From CAZSAT01 sp964604675 (GTDB lineage Bacteria > Myxococcota_A > UBA796 > CAJQPC01): a DNA stretch of 64,000 bases. A program made the translations under genes and the position numbers. Positions 24,429 through 32,817 of the stretch are shown in pieces (the stretch's first letter is position 1; each line of letters begins with the position of its first letter). The DNA is taken from positions 55,460-119,459 of the forward strand of contig CAZSAT010000005.1 of NCBI GenBank assembly GCA_964604675.1. Direction: 5' to 3'. Under the pieces are notes generated by a model. That model saw nothing but the letters and a program-made list of their open reading frames with translations, was not told the origin of the DNA and did no database searches.

Positions 24429-25817
24429 ATACCCCAACGCCCGCATCGCCTCCTCCGCCCGCACGGGCTCGCCGACCACCCCCTCCCCCCACGGGATCAG
24501 CGCTTCCAGGCGCCGCACCTCGGCCGGCCGATCCAGAGGCCTCTCCATGCCGGGGTCCTGGGCCACGTCGAACAGCCAGCGGTCGCCGGCGGTGCTCGCC
24601 ACCAGCGCGAGGTCGCCTTCGCGGACCAGACGCCAGCCGCGCTCGTAGGGCTCGCCCAGCGGCGCCACGCGCTGGTCGGGCCAGGCCGACGCCAACACCC
24701 GGTCCGAGCCGTCCAGCACCCCCGGGTCGTCGCCCAGGCCCGCGAGGTGGAGCAAGGTCGCCCCCAGCTCCCTCTGCTCGACCGGGTCGGTGCGTCGCTC
24801 GGGCGCCAGCCCGTCCGCAGCGACCACCAGCGGCACGTTCAGCACCGGGCTGCGGAGCACCCGACCGTGCTCCCAGTGGCCGTGCTCCCCGAAGTACTCG
24901 CCGTGATCGGCGGTGACCGCCCTCACGCCGTGGTCCCCCCAGGCGGTGAGCAACAGCTTCAGGTAGGTGTCGGCCTTCAGCACGCCACCGTCGTAGAGGT
25001 CGCGGAGCAGGCCCAGCTCGTCCTCGTCCAGGACCTGCTCGCCGGAACGCAGCCGGTCCCAGCCGATCGGCTCTTCGGGGGCGCGCCGCTTGTAGAAGTC
25101 GAGGCGCAGCGGGTCGTCGAAGACGTAGGCCCGTGCGTTCGGCAGGTCGCGCCGGGCCAGCCGCTCGCGGTGGCGCTCCGACCAGGGCGCGATCGGCTCC
25201 ACGCGTCCCGGGTGGTGGGCCGGCATGAGGTTCACGAACAACAACAGCGGCTCCTCGCGCGGCGCGAGCAGCTCCTGCACGGCCAGCTCCACCACCGCCC
25301 GGTCGTCGGCGTGGTGCTCGGCGCGCTGGAACCCCCGGACCAGCCCGAAGGCCGGATCGAGCAGGGGGTTCGCGGCCAGCGACACCGTGCGGTAGCCCGC
25401 GGCCGCGAAGCGCTCGGCCAGGGTGGTGACCTCGGGGTGCAGGCCCGCGAGCTCGGCTCCGAGGTGCTGGTGCTCCGGGTCCGCGCCGAGCTCGGCGTAG
25501 TGCGCGCCGTGCTCCCAGGGCCCCAGGCCCGTGAAGAGCGAGGCGTGCGACGGCCAGGTCCAGGGCGCGGCCGCCGTGGCGTCGCCGAAGAGCACGCCCT
25601 CGGCCGCCAAGGCGTCGAACGCCGGTGACGTGGGGCGCGGGTTGCCGTAGGCGCTCAAGGCGTCGGCGCGCGTGGTGTCGAGCACCACGAGCAGCACGTC
25701 CGGTGACGCGGACGGCTCGGAGGGCGGCGGCCCCTCCTCGGAGGTGTCCGTGCAGCCGGACGCGAACGCCGCCGCGAGCAGGACCTGGCTCCACGGGCTG
25801 GCGGGCGGACGCGGCAC
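24420..25817 (-). CDS. Sulfatase-superfamily lipoprotein with Thr in place of the formylglycine Cys
   Basis: The 465-residue protein has a lipoprotein signal ending at Cys22 (FASGC). The alkaline-phosphatase-fold core is clear: VVLDTTRADALSAYGN (metal-binding Asp47), APWTWPSHASLFTG, and TADHGEYFGEHGHWEHG with Asp-His ligands. At the nucleophile the expected C-x-P-x-R reads T-W-P-S-H (Thr87 to His91), so it cannot carry formylglycine and is probably a phospho- or phosphonate-type transferase or hydrolase with Thr as nucleophile. The C-terminus MRALGYVE is shared with the 34712 paralogue. The stop lies inside repeat copy A. The GTG start is 12 nt after TACCGG and divergent from mltG. Confidence 0.82.
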   Translation of the reverse strand: MPRPPASPWSQVLLAAAFASGCTDTSEEGPPPSEPSASPDVLLVVLDTTRADALSAYGNPRPTSPAFDALAAEGVLFGDATAAAPWTWPSHASLFTGLGPWEHGAHYAELGADPEHQHLGAELAGLHPEVTTLAERFAAAGYRTVSLAANPLLDPAFGLVRGFQRAEHHADDRAVVELAVQELLAPREEPLLLFVNLMPAHHPGRVEPIAPWSERHRERLARRDLPNARAYVFDDPLRLDFYKRRAPEEPIGWDRLRSGEQVLDEDELGLLRDLYDGGVLKADTYLKLLLTAWGDHGVRAVTADHGEYFGEHGHWEHGRVLRSPVLNVPLVVAADGLAPERRTDPVEQRELGATLLHLAGLGDDPGVLDGSDRVLASAWPDQRVAPLGEPYERGWRLVREGDLALVASTAGDRWLFDVAQDPGMERPLDRPAEVRRLEALIPWGEGVVGEPVRAEEAMRALGYVE

Positions 25818-25823
25818 GGCCTG

Positions 25824-25845
25824 CCGGTATCGCCGAGGTTAGGTG
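25824..25845. promoter_or_regulatory. Two back-to-back -10 boxes in a 34-bp divergent spacer
   Basis: On the minus strand TACCGG (25824-25829) begins 12 nt before the GTG at 25817. On the plus strand TAGGTG (25840-25845) begins 12 nt before the ATG at 25852. The two genes share 34 nt, which leaves no room for leaders. Confidence 0.5.
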
Positions 25846-25851
25846 CCCACC

Positions 25852-26823
25852 ATGCTCTTCTTCGCCGTGAGCGCGTGCTTCGTGCTCGATGACCGGGTCG
25901 ACACCCCGGTGGACGCCGCCGACACCTCCGTGACGATCTTCGAGGTCGCCAAGGGCAGCACCGCTGGCGGACTGGGACCGAAGCTCGAGGCTGCCGGCTT
26001 CATCGACGACCCCCTCGCCTGGACCTGGTACCTGAAGACCCGCGAGGCGGGGAGCTGCCTGAAGGCGGGCCGCTTCGAGCTGTCGCGCTCGATGAGCATG
26101 CCGGAGCTGATGGACACGATGTGTGGCGTGCCGGTGGTCGAGAGCGAGCCCTTCACCATCGTGCCGGGCTGGCGCATCCAGGAGATCGACGCGGCGCTGG
26201 CGGAAGCCGGCCTGGCCGAGGCGGGGGCCTACACGGCCGCAGCCAACGACCCCGCGCGCTTCGAGCTCCCCTTCTCCCTGTCGGTCCAGAACCTGGAGGG
26301 CTTCCTCTGGCCCGAGACCTACCAGGTGGAGCCCGACCGGTTCACGGTGGACGGCTTCGTGCAGCGCCAGCTCGACGCCTTCTCGTCGGAGTTCCTCGAC
26401 TCGGCGGGCGACCGGGTCGACGAGCGTGGCCTCTACGAGATCGTGATCATGGCCAGCATGCTGGAGCGCGAGGAGCCGACGGCCGCCCAGCGGCCGCTCG
26501 TGGCCGGCATTCTCTGGAAGCGCATCGACAACCAGTGGAACCTCGGGGTGGACGCCACCAGCCGCTACACGCTGGACGTGTGGAACGACCGCCAGGCCTT
26601 CCTGGGCAAGCTCCGCGACCCCGACGATCCGTACAACACGCGGTTGCGTCCGGGCCTGCCGCCCACGCCGATCGGCAACCCCAGCGTGACGGCGCTCGAG
26701 GCGTCGTTGAGCCCCACCGAGAGCGAGTTCTGGTACTATCTGCACGACAAGCAGGGCGTGTTGCACCCCTCGCGGAACGGGCAGGAGCACGAGGCCTTCC
26801 GGAAGCAGTACGGCGTGTACTGA
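25852..26823 (+). CDS. mltG: Endolytic transglycosylase MltG, predicted lipoprotein
   Basis: The 323-residue MltG (YceG) homologue cleaves nascent glycan strands to release chains near the lipid II polymerases. A LysM-like segment (VTIFEVAKGSTAGGLGPKL) precedes the catalytic domain, and VIMASMLEREEP gives the catalytic Glu at about 205. YNTRLRPGLPPTPIGNPS is the family signature, and the C-terminal FWYYLHDKQG matches it. Typical MltG has an N-terminal transmembrane helix; this one starts MLFFAVSAC, a lipobox at Cys9, then an Asp/Thr linker. The ATG is fixed by TAGGTG at -12. An earlier GTG at 25843 is in frame but would lie inside the box region. Confidence 0.92.
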   Translation: MLFFAVSACFVLDDRVDTPVDAADTSVTIFEVAKGSTAGGLGPKLEAAGFIDDPLAWTWYLKTREAGSCLKAGRFELSRSMSMPELMDTMCGVPVVESEPFTIVPGWRIQEIDAALAEAGLAEAGAYTAAANDPARFELPFSLSVQNLEGFLWPETYQVEPDRFTVDGFVQRQLDAFSSEFLDSAGDRVDERGLYEIVIMASMLEREEPTAAQRPLVAGILWKRIDNQWNLGVDATSRYTLDVWNDRQAFLGKLRDPDDPYNTRLRPGLPPTPIGNPSVTALEASLSPTESEFWYYLHDKQGVLHPSRNGQEHEAFRKQYGVY

Positions 26824-26864
26824 GGCCCTGGCCCGGGGCGCCGGTCGGGTACAGCCTGTAGGCG

Positions 26865-29087
26865 TCAGTCGACCAGGACCCGTTCCTGGGCGCTCACGTG
26901 GAGCACATCGGTGAGCTCGGGGTGCCGGAGGAGGAGCTCCGGCCCCTTCTCGCTCAGGCGCGCCTGGGTGAAGCCCATGATGACCAGGTCGGCGCCGGCG
27001 GACCTCTGCGCGACCAGGCCCTGGTAGGTGCCGCGGGTGTCGGTGGGCAGGATCTCGACCTGGCGGCTCGTGATCGGCAGGCGGCCCGTGTGGATGAGCT
27101 TCAAGAGCGTGGCCTCTTCGTGGTCGGCCTGCGCACGCGGCACCGCCGCGAAGATGTTGATCTCGGCGGTCGCCCAGTCCGGGTGCCCGAGCAGGATGTA
27201 GGCCAACAACACCATCAGGTGGGCGTTGTCGTAGTCGTGGTGCGTGAGCCAGATGTGGATGCTCTGCCTGTTGCCGAAGAACCGCTCACCGTGCCGCAGG
27301 ATCAGGGTGTTCATGCGGGTGCTGGCCGCGAGCCGGGCAGCGTCGGCCACCTCGGCGTGCACGTCGTCGCCGTCGTGCACCGAGAAGTCGGCCAGGACCG
27401 AGTTGTTCGGGAGGCCGCTCACCCCCGGAAGCTGCAGGGACTGCGCCAGCGCCGAGCGCATCGACGGACTGACGATCGTGTCGAGGTAGAGGGTGCTGTC
27501 GCGCCCTTCGCCCGAAGCGATGAGCTGCTGCTTGGCCTGGATGGACCGCGCGTGGTTCTCGGGGTTCAAGAGCCCCTTCACGAAGTGCAGGTAGGTGCCG
27601 AAGCCATGGCGCCAGGAGAGCCACTCGAGGAACTGGATGGGGGCCCGCCGCTCGAAGGTCCGCCCGGAGACCATGATGATGCTGGGCCGCCAGTCCCGGC
27701 CGGCGATCACCGCGGTTCGCTGGATGCGGATCTGCAGGTACCGGGTGAGCTGGGAGAGCACGCCCGCGAAGATGGCGCCGAGGTCGTCGCGCTCTTCGCG
27801 CCGCGTGCTGGCCAGGTAGCGGTAGATCACGACCAGGATCACGATCGCCAACAGCGCGAAGAGCGGATCCATCTGGAACATCATGAAGAGGCACGCCACC
27901 GCCCCGAAGGCGCTGACGTACCACTTGCTCCGGAAGCTGGGCCGGTAGCTCGGGTTGGCCGCGAAGTGCTCCAGGAACGAGATGGCGCACAGCGTGCCGT
28001 AGGTGACCATGAAGAACATCGAGACCAGCCGCGCCACCAGGTCGACGTTGCCGAAGAGCACCACCACGAGCGCGAGCACCGAGGTCACCAGGGTGGCGTT
28101 GCGCGGCTCGTTGCCCGTGCCGACGCCCGCCGCGAGCGCGGTGTTCACCCGGCTCGAGGGGAAGGCCCGGTCGCCGGCGAGCGCCTGCAGGGTGCGTGGC
28201 GCCACCAGGATGCTGCCGATGGCCGACGAGACCGTGGCGCACGCCAGGCCGATGGGGATGATCGGGCCCCACAGCGCGATGCGCGACATGATGAGGGGGT
28301 CGCTGGCGAGCTGTTCGGGGGTGGCCGACGCCCCGAGCTTGAAGATGAGGGCGATGTAGACCGCCATGCCGACCAGCGTGGCGGCGATGCTCCCGAGGGG
28401 GATGCTGCGGCGCGGGTTGGCCAGGTCGCCGGAGAGCCCGACGCCCGCGGTCATGCCGGTGAAGGCGGGAAAGACGATGGCGAACACGATCGCGAAGGGG
28501 TCGGCGTCCTCGATGGAGCCCAGCCGGATGCCGGTCTCCGTGGCGTCGATGGGGCTGCCCGCGAAGAACAGCACCAGGCTGGCGATCAGCACCACGAACA
28601 CGGCCCAGAGGGCCTTCACGCCGAGGTCGGCGCCCTTGGTCAGCATCAGGGCGATGAGCGCGATCGTGGCCGGGAGCGACACGAAGCGCGGATCCCAGGC
28701 CAGTCCGGTGGCCTGCTCGAAGTCCGGGGCGAGCTGGGTGAAGGCCTCGGCGAAGGCGATCATGTAGAACGCGACCGAGATCGCCTGCGAGAGGTACAGC
28801 GAGGCGCCGATCGCCGCGCCGATGGTCACCCCGAAGCTGCGGCTGATGATGAAGTACTCGCCGCCGCCTTCGACCTTCCGGTTGGTGGCCAGCTCGGCGA
28901 TGGCCAGGGCGGTGGGGAGGGTGACGAGGTGGCCGACCACGACGATGGCCACCGCGCCCGCCACGCCCAGGTGGCCCACGGCGTAGCCGAAGCGCAGGAA
29001 CATGATCGCGCCGAGGATCGTGCAGATGCTGGCCAGGAAGACCGGCGCGGTGCCGAAGCCGTGGCCCTTCTGTGCGGTGGCGCTCAC
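26865..29087 (-). CDS. SLC12-like cation-chloride cotransporter / APC-superfamily transporter
   Basis: The product of 740 residues has about twelve transmembrane segments (15-435) and a soluble domain of some 300 residues. MFLRFGYAVGHLGVAGA, AIAELATNRKVEGGGEYF and SRSFGVTIGAAIG match TM1-TM3 of the cation-chloride cotransporter (SLC12) group rather than plain amino-acid permeases. The C-terminal domain (436-740) has RDWRPSIIMVSG and ends with universal-stress-like text (ADLVIMGFTQARLSEKGPE), like the regulatory domain of eukaryotic SLC12. It probably moves K+ or Na+ with Cl-, or an amino acid; the ion is unproven. The GTG start follows TAGGCT at -12. It converges with mltG. Confidence 0.85.
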   Translation of the reverse strand: MSATAQKGHGFGTAPVFLASICTILGAIMFLRFGYAVGHLGVAGAVAIVVVGHLVTLPTALAIAELATNRKVEGGGEYFIISRSFGVTIGAAIGASLYLSQAISVAFYMIAFAEAFTQLAPDFEQATGLAWDPRFVSLPATIALIALMLTKGADLGVKALWAVFVVLIASLVLFFAGSPIDATETGIRLGSIEDADPFAIVFAIVFPAFTGMTAGVGLSGDLANPRRSIPLGSIAATLVGMAVYIALIFKLGASATPEQLASDPLIMSRIALWGPIIPIGLACATVSSAIGSILVAPRTLQALAGDRAFPSSRVNTALAAGVGTGNEPRNATLVTSVLALVVVLFGNVDLVARLVSMFFMVTYGTLCAISFLEHFAANPSYRPSFRSKWYVSAFGAVACLFMMFQMDPLFALLAIVILVVIYRYLASTRREERDDLGAIFAGVLSQLTRYLQIRIQRTAVIAGRDWRPSIIMVSGRTFERRAPIQFLEWLSWRHGFGTYLHFVKGLLNPENHARSIQAKQQLIASGEGRDSTLYLDTIVSPSMRSALAQSLQLPGVSGLPNNSVLADFSVHDGDDVHAEVADAARLAASTRMNTLILRHGERFFGNRQSIHIWLTHHDYDNAHLMVLLAYILLGHPDWATAEINIFAAVPRAQADHEEATLLKLIHTGRLPITSRQVEILPTDTRGTYQGLVAQRSAGADLVIMGFTQARLSEKGPELLLRHPELTDVLHVSAQERVLVD

Positions 29088-29093
29088 CGAACG

Positions 29094-29099
29094 AGCCTA
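29094..29099 (-). promoter_or_regulatory. Leaderless-type -10 box TAGGCT
   Basis: TAGGCT begins 12 nt before the GTG at 29087, preceded by GCGG as at several other boxes; the TAG is an in-frame stop. Confidence 0.65.
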
Positions 29100-29134
29100 C
29101 CGCCTGGCGGTGTGGCGTCGGTTGCGCGCCGTGC

Positions 29135-30640
29135 TCAGCCCGGCAGGACCTCGCAGCTCGGCAGGGCCTCTCGCAGGGCCTCCAGCACGAGCTCCGGCAC
29201 GCCCGTGTGGCGCAGGTGGAGCCGCTTCAGCCGGTCCGCGCCCGCCAACACCGCGACCGCGTGTTCCGAGAGCGGGTTCCGGTCGAGCACGAGGCGCTCC
29301 AGCCGGGGGGCGCCGGCCAGCGCCTCGACCCCGCGCTCGTCGACCGCGTTGCCGGCCAGGTGCAGGACCTGGAGCCAGGGCAACGCCGCGAGCGCCCGCG
29401 CGTCGTCGCAGCCGAGCCCGGTGTCGTCCAGGTAGAGCCGCTCGAGGGCCTGCAGGGAGGCGAGCACGGGGCCACTTCCCGGATCGAGGGCCTGGCCGCT
29501 CAGGGACAACACGCGCAGCCCGAGCCCCTGGAGCGGGCGCACGTCGGCCACGCCGCAGCGGTCCATGCGCAGGGTGTGCAGGGGCTTCATGGTGCCGGGG
29601 ACCGCCGCGCTGCCCAGGGCGTTGCCGGAGACCTCGAGGTCGACGAGCGGCAGCCGGCGCAGGGGTCGAAGCTCGGTCAGCTCGCAGCGCGCGACGTTCA
29701 GGCGCCGCAGGGGCAGAGCGGAGAGGTAGCCCAGGCCCAGGTCGCCCAGAGCGTTCTTCGGGGCGTGCAGCACGTGCAGGGTGTTGGCTCGTGCGAGGCC
29801 TCGTGCGCCCCAGGGGGTGAGGCCGCAGGCGCGCAGGTCGAGCTCCACGAGGCTCTCGGTGCGTCCGAGCGCCCGGGCGCCCTCGTCGCCGATCGGGTTG
29901 TGGCTGAGGTCGAGCACCTGGAGGGTGCTGCACCCCGCGAGCGCGCTGGCGCCTTCGGGGCCCAGGGCGTTCTGGCCCAGGAGGAGGCGCACGAGCGGAA
30001 GCCGCGCGAGGTGCTGGGCACCGCGGTCTCCGATGCGGTTGCCGCGGAGATCCAGCTCGGCCAGGGGCAGCTCACCCAGGGCGGCCACGGCCACGTCGTC
30101 GAGTCGGTTGCACGGCAGGGCCAGGCGCCTGAGCGCCGGCAACTCCGCGAGGGCTGGGAGGAGCCGCTCGTCGCCCTCGACGCGCAGGTGCACGACGTTG
30201 TCGTCGCCTCGCCAGGTGACCGCCTCCCGTCGGCGCAGGTTGTTGCCCTCCACCCGCAGGGCCTCCAGCCCGTGCAGGTCGCCGGCGAGCAGGGCCTCGA
30301 CCACGTGATCGCGCCCCAGCCCGGCGCTCAGGCCCAGGCGCCGGATCCGACGGCGCACGCTCGACGGCAGCCGGAGGAAGTGCTCCACCGCCTGCGGGGT
30401 GGCGAGCTGCACCCGCAGGCCGTGGTCGGTGGTGGGCCGCACGCGCAGGCCCTCGCAGCGCCACACCGACGCGCGTTCGGCGGCATTGAGCTCCGGCAGC
30501 CACGTGGTCAGGGCCAGGCCGGGCCAGCGGTCGGCGAGGTCGTCGGCGAGGCCGTCGAAGTCGCGCTGTCGACCCTCGCGGCGCGCGCGATCGAGTGCCT
30601 GCTGCCAGTCGTGGGGGGTGTGGAGCGCGGTGAGGGCCAC
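29135..30640 (-). CDS. Leucine-rich-repeat protein, cytoplasmic
   Basis: The 501-residue protein has no signal peptide. Residues 1-125 are a helical, Arg-rich N-terminal region of the kind seen in the myxobacterial TIGR02996-type LRR proteins (MALTALHTPHDWQQALDRA). Residues about 130-490 hold some 14 leucine-rich repeats with units such as LVELDLRACGLTPWGARGLA and LRVLSLSGQALDPG, of the ribonuclease-inhibitor type. It is probably a protein-binding scaffold with an unknown partner. The GTG start is set by TAGAAT at -12, which includes an in-frame stop. Coding continues without breaks. Confidence 0.82.
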   Translation of the reverse strand: MALTALHTPHDWQQALDRARREGRQRDFDGLADDLADRWPGLALTTWLPELNAAERASVWRCEGLRVRPTTDHGLRVQLATPQAVEHFLRLPSSVRRRIRRLGLSAGLGRDHVVEALLAGDLHGLEALRVEGNNLRRREAVTWRGDDNVVHLRVEGDERLLPALAELPALRRLALPCNRLDDVAVAALGELPLAELDLRGNRIGDRGAQHLARLPLVRLLLGQNALGPEGASALAGCSTLQVLDLSHNPIGDEGARALGRTESLVELDLRACGLTPWGARGLARANTLHVLHAPKNALGDLGLGYLSALPLRRLNVARCELTELRPLRRLPLVDLEVSGNALGSAAVPGTMKPLHTLRMDRCGVADVRPLQGLGLRVLSLSGQALDPGSGPVLASLQALERLYLDDTGLGCDDARALAALPWLQVLHLAGNAVDERGVEALAGAPRLERLVLDRNPLSEHAVAVLAGADRLKRLHLRHTGVPELVLEALREALPSCEVLPG

Positions 30641-30646
30641 GGCCGC

Positions 30647-30652
30647 ATTCTA
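30647..30652 (-). promoter_or_regulatory. Leaderless-type -10 box TAGAAT
   Basis: TAGAAT begins 12 nt before the GTG at 30640 and is the closest match to a classical -10 (TATAAT) among the boxes here. Confidence 0.65.
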
Positions 30653-30675
30653 CCGAATGCCGTGGGTCGGATGCG

Positions 30676-32784
30676 CTACCGGACGCCCAGTTCCTCCACG
30701 AGGTGGTCGGCGCCCTCCACCTCGTCGAGGATCCAGAGCAGGTACCGCACGTCGACGTGGATGCTGCGCGTGAGGGCGTCGTCGAAGTCCCAGTCCGCCG
30801 GGATCGACTCGTAGGTGCCGTCGAAGAGCAGGCCGACCAGCTCGCCCTGCGCGTTGAGGGTGGGGCTGCCGGAGTTGCCGCCGGTGGTGTCGAGGGTGGA
30901 GAGGAAGTCGACCGGCACGTCGCGGAGGTGAGGGTCCGCCCAGCGGGTTCGTGGGGCGCCCTCCGCCGCAGCGAGCCAGGCCTCGGGGGCGTCGAAGGGT
31001 GGCTCCCCGGCCTTGGCCACCAGGCCGGCGACCCGGGTGTGGGGGCTGGCGGCCAGCCCGTCCTCGACCTCGTAGCCACGCACCTGACCGTAGGTGACCC
31101 GGAGCGTGCCGTTGGCGTCGGGGTAGAGCATGCGCTCGGCCTGTTCCAGGCGTGCCTCCATCACCAGGGGGCGGAGCCGGAGCTCGGCGCCAGCCCGCTC
31201 GCGCTCTTCTTCCCGGCGCTCGGCGAGCCAGGGGGCCATGGCCAGCGCCAGCTCGACCCAGGGATCGGTGCTCGCCGCGAGCTGCTCGGTGCCCACGTCG
31301 AGCAGGTGCGTGCGGCCCTCCGGGGTGTCCATCACGCTCGGGCCGTAGAGGCGGTCGAGCGCGTCCTCCACCCCGCCCTGCACGAACAGCCACTCGTCGA
31401 GCGGCTCGATGCGCTGGGCGGTGGGGAGCTCCTGCGACCAGGCGATGATCTGCGTGAGGGCGAGGCGCTCGGCGTCGGCCACGCGGCCTTCGTCGAGGCT
31501 CTGGAGCCAGCCTGCGAGGTCGTCGCGGTCGCGGTCCTGGTAGCCCTCGTCGCGGTCGAGGTCGTCGAGCGCGCGCTCCTGGTTCCAGCGCACGAGGTCG
31601 TGGGCCGCATCGAAGCGCGGCGCCATCCAGCGCAGGAGCTTCACCACCAGCCCGCGCTGCCAGGTGGCCTGCTCAGCGGCCACGAGGCTGCGGAGCTCGT
31701 CGAGGGCGACCAGGTGGTCCTTGCGCTCCTTGCGGGCTTCCATCCAGGCGCGGAGGTCGCCTTCCTCGGCGTGCTTGGCGGCCGCGGTGCCTTGCTTCTC
31801 GAAGCCCACCAGCTCGCCCTGGTAGGCCTTGATGCTGTTCTCGAAGCCGTCGATCGTGCCTCCGAGCACGCCGGCGGCCTCCGGGTGCTCGAGGCCGTAG
31901 GTCTCCAGGATCCCGATCAGCCGGCCGTACCAGGCGATCTTCGTGGGGTCGGCGGTCTGGATGGCGAAGTCCAGCTCGGAGGCGAGGCGGTAGCGCTCGG
32001 TGCTGGCGGGGTAGCCCGCGACCATCACGAAGTCGCCCTCGGCGACCCCCGCGGTGCTCACGGTGAGGTGGCTCGATGGTCGATAGGGCACGTTGTCCGC
32101 GCCGTGCTCGGGGTTGCCGCTCGGACCGACCCAGGCGCGCAGGATGGAGAAGTCGCCGGCGTGCCGCGGCCACTCCCAGTTGTCGACCTCGCCGCCGTAG
32201 TCGCCCACCGCGCGCGGCGGCACGTAGACGAGGCGGATGTCCTTGAGCTCGATGGCGGTGACCAGCTGGTACACGAGGCCGTGCTGGAGCGAGATCACCT
32301 GGCAGACCGCGCCGGGTGTGGCCTCCTCGCAGGTGGCGACCAGCTCCTTCCGGGTGCGCTCGAGCACGCGCTGGCGCTGGGCGTCCTTCATGCGCCGGTC
32401 GATGCGGTCGACCACGGTCTCGGTGACGTCCTCGATGCCGGTGATGATCTGGATCGCCTTGCCGGGGCCCACGTAGAGCTCGTCGGCGCGGGTCTCGGCG
32501 AGCCATCCCTGCTCGTGCAGGTCGCGGGTCTCGTCGGACAGCCCCGAGAGCCAGTCTGTGACGCAGTGGTGGTTGGTGACGAAGAGCCCGGCGTCGGACA
32601 CGAAGCTCGCCGTGCACCAACCCAGCCCGACCACGGCGGAGAGCGGGAGCTGGCTTATGTCGGCGAGCTGCTCGGCCGGGATCGCCAGGCCTTCTGCGGC
32701 GAGCTCCGCGGCGAGCGCCGGGAGCTGGTCGGGTTGCCACATGCCCTCGGCGGCGAGGGCGATCGTCAGGGTGAGGACGGTCAC
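30676..32784 (-). CDS. S46-family dipeptidyl-peptidase (DPP7-like)
   Basis: The 702-residue serine peptidase removes N-terminal dipeptides in the periplasm. The catalytic triad is visible: TNHHCVTDW (His at about 72-73), DNWEWPRHAGDF (Asp near 210) and TTGGNSGSP (Ser near 635). Eighteen residues after the catalytic Ser, in GLLFDGTYE, the residue is Gly rather than Arg; in this family Arg there gives acidic specificity (DPP11) and Gly gives hydrophobic specificity (DPP7). The signal MTVLTLTIALAAEG is short and uncharged. The GTG start is fixed by TAGACT at -12. Length matches the family at about 700-720. Confidence 0.92.
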   Translation of the reverse strand: MTVLTLTIALAAEGMWQPDQLPALAAELAAEGLAIPAEQLADISQLPLSAVVGLGWCTASFVSDAGLFVTNHHCVTDWLSGLSDETRDLHEQGWLAETRADELYVGPGKAIQIITGIEDVTETVVDRIDRRMKDAQRQRVLERTRKELVATCEEATPGAVCQVISLQHGLVYQLVTAIELKDIRLVYVPPRAVGDYGGEVDNWEWPRHAGDFSILRAWVGPSGNPEHGADNVPYRPSSHLTVSTAGVAEGDFVMVAGYPASTERYRLASELDFAIQTADPTKIAWYGRLIGILETYGLEHPEAAGVLGGTIDGFENSIKAYQGELVGFEKQGTAAAKHAEEGDLRAWMEARKERKDHLVALDELRSLVAAEQATWQRGLVVKLLRWMAPRFDAAHDLVRWNQERALDDLDRDEGYQDRDRDDLAGWLQSLDEGRVADAERLALTQIIAWSQELPTAQRIEPLDEWLFVQGGVEDALDRLYGPSVMDTPEGRTHLLDVGTEQLAASTDPWVELALAMAPWLAERREEERERAGAELRLRPLVMEARLEQAERMLYPDANGTLRVTYGQVRGYEVEDGLAASPHTRVAGLVAKAGEPPFDAPEAWLAAAEGAPRTRWADPHLRDVPVDFLSTLDTTGGNSGSPTLNAQGELVGLLFDGTYESIPADWDFDDALTRSIHVDVRYLLWILDEVEGADHLVEELGVR

Positions 32785-32790
32785 TGCGGG

Positions 32791-32796
32791 AGTCTA
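32791..32796 (-). promoter_or_regulatory. Leaderless-type -10 box TAGACT
   Basis: TAGACT begins 12 nt before the GTG at 32784, with CGG before it and an in-frame stop in the box. Confidence 0.65.
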
Positions 32797-32817
32797 CCGG
32801 GCACCGACGCTTCGGGG

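Noticed and set aside
26824..26864. Intrinsic terminator between mltG and the SLC12 gene
   Set aside because: Only a weak GC stem with no U run; not better than chance.
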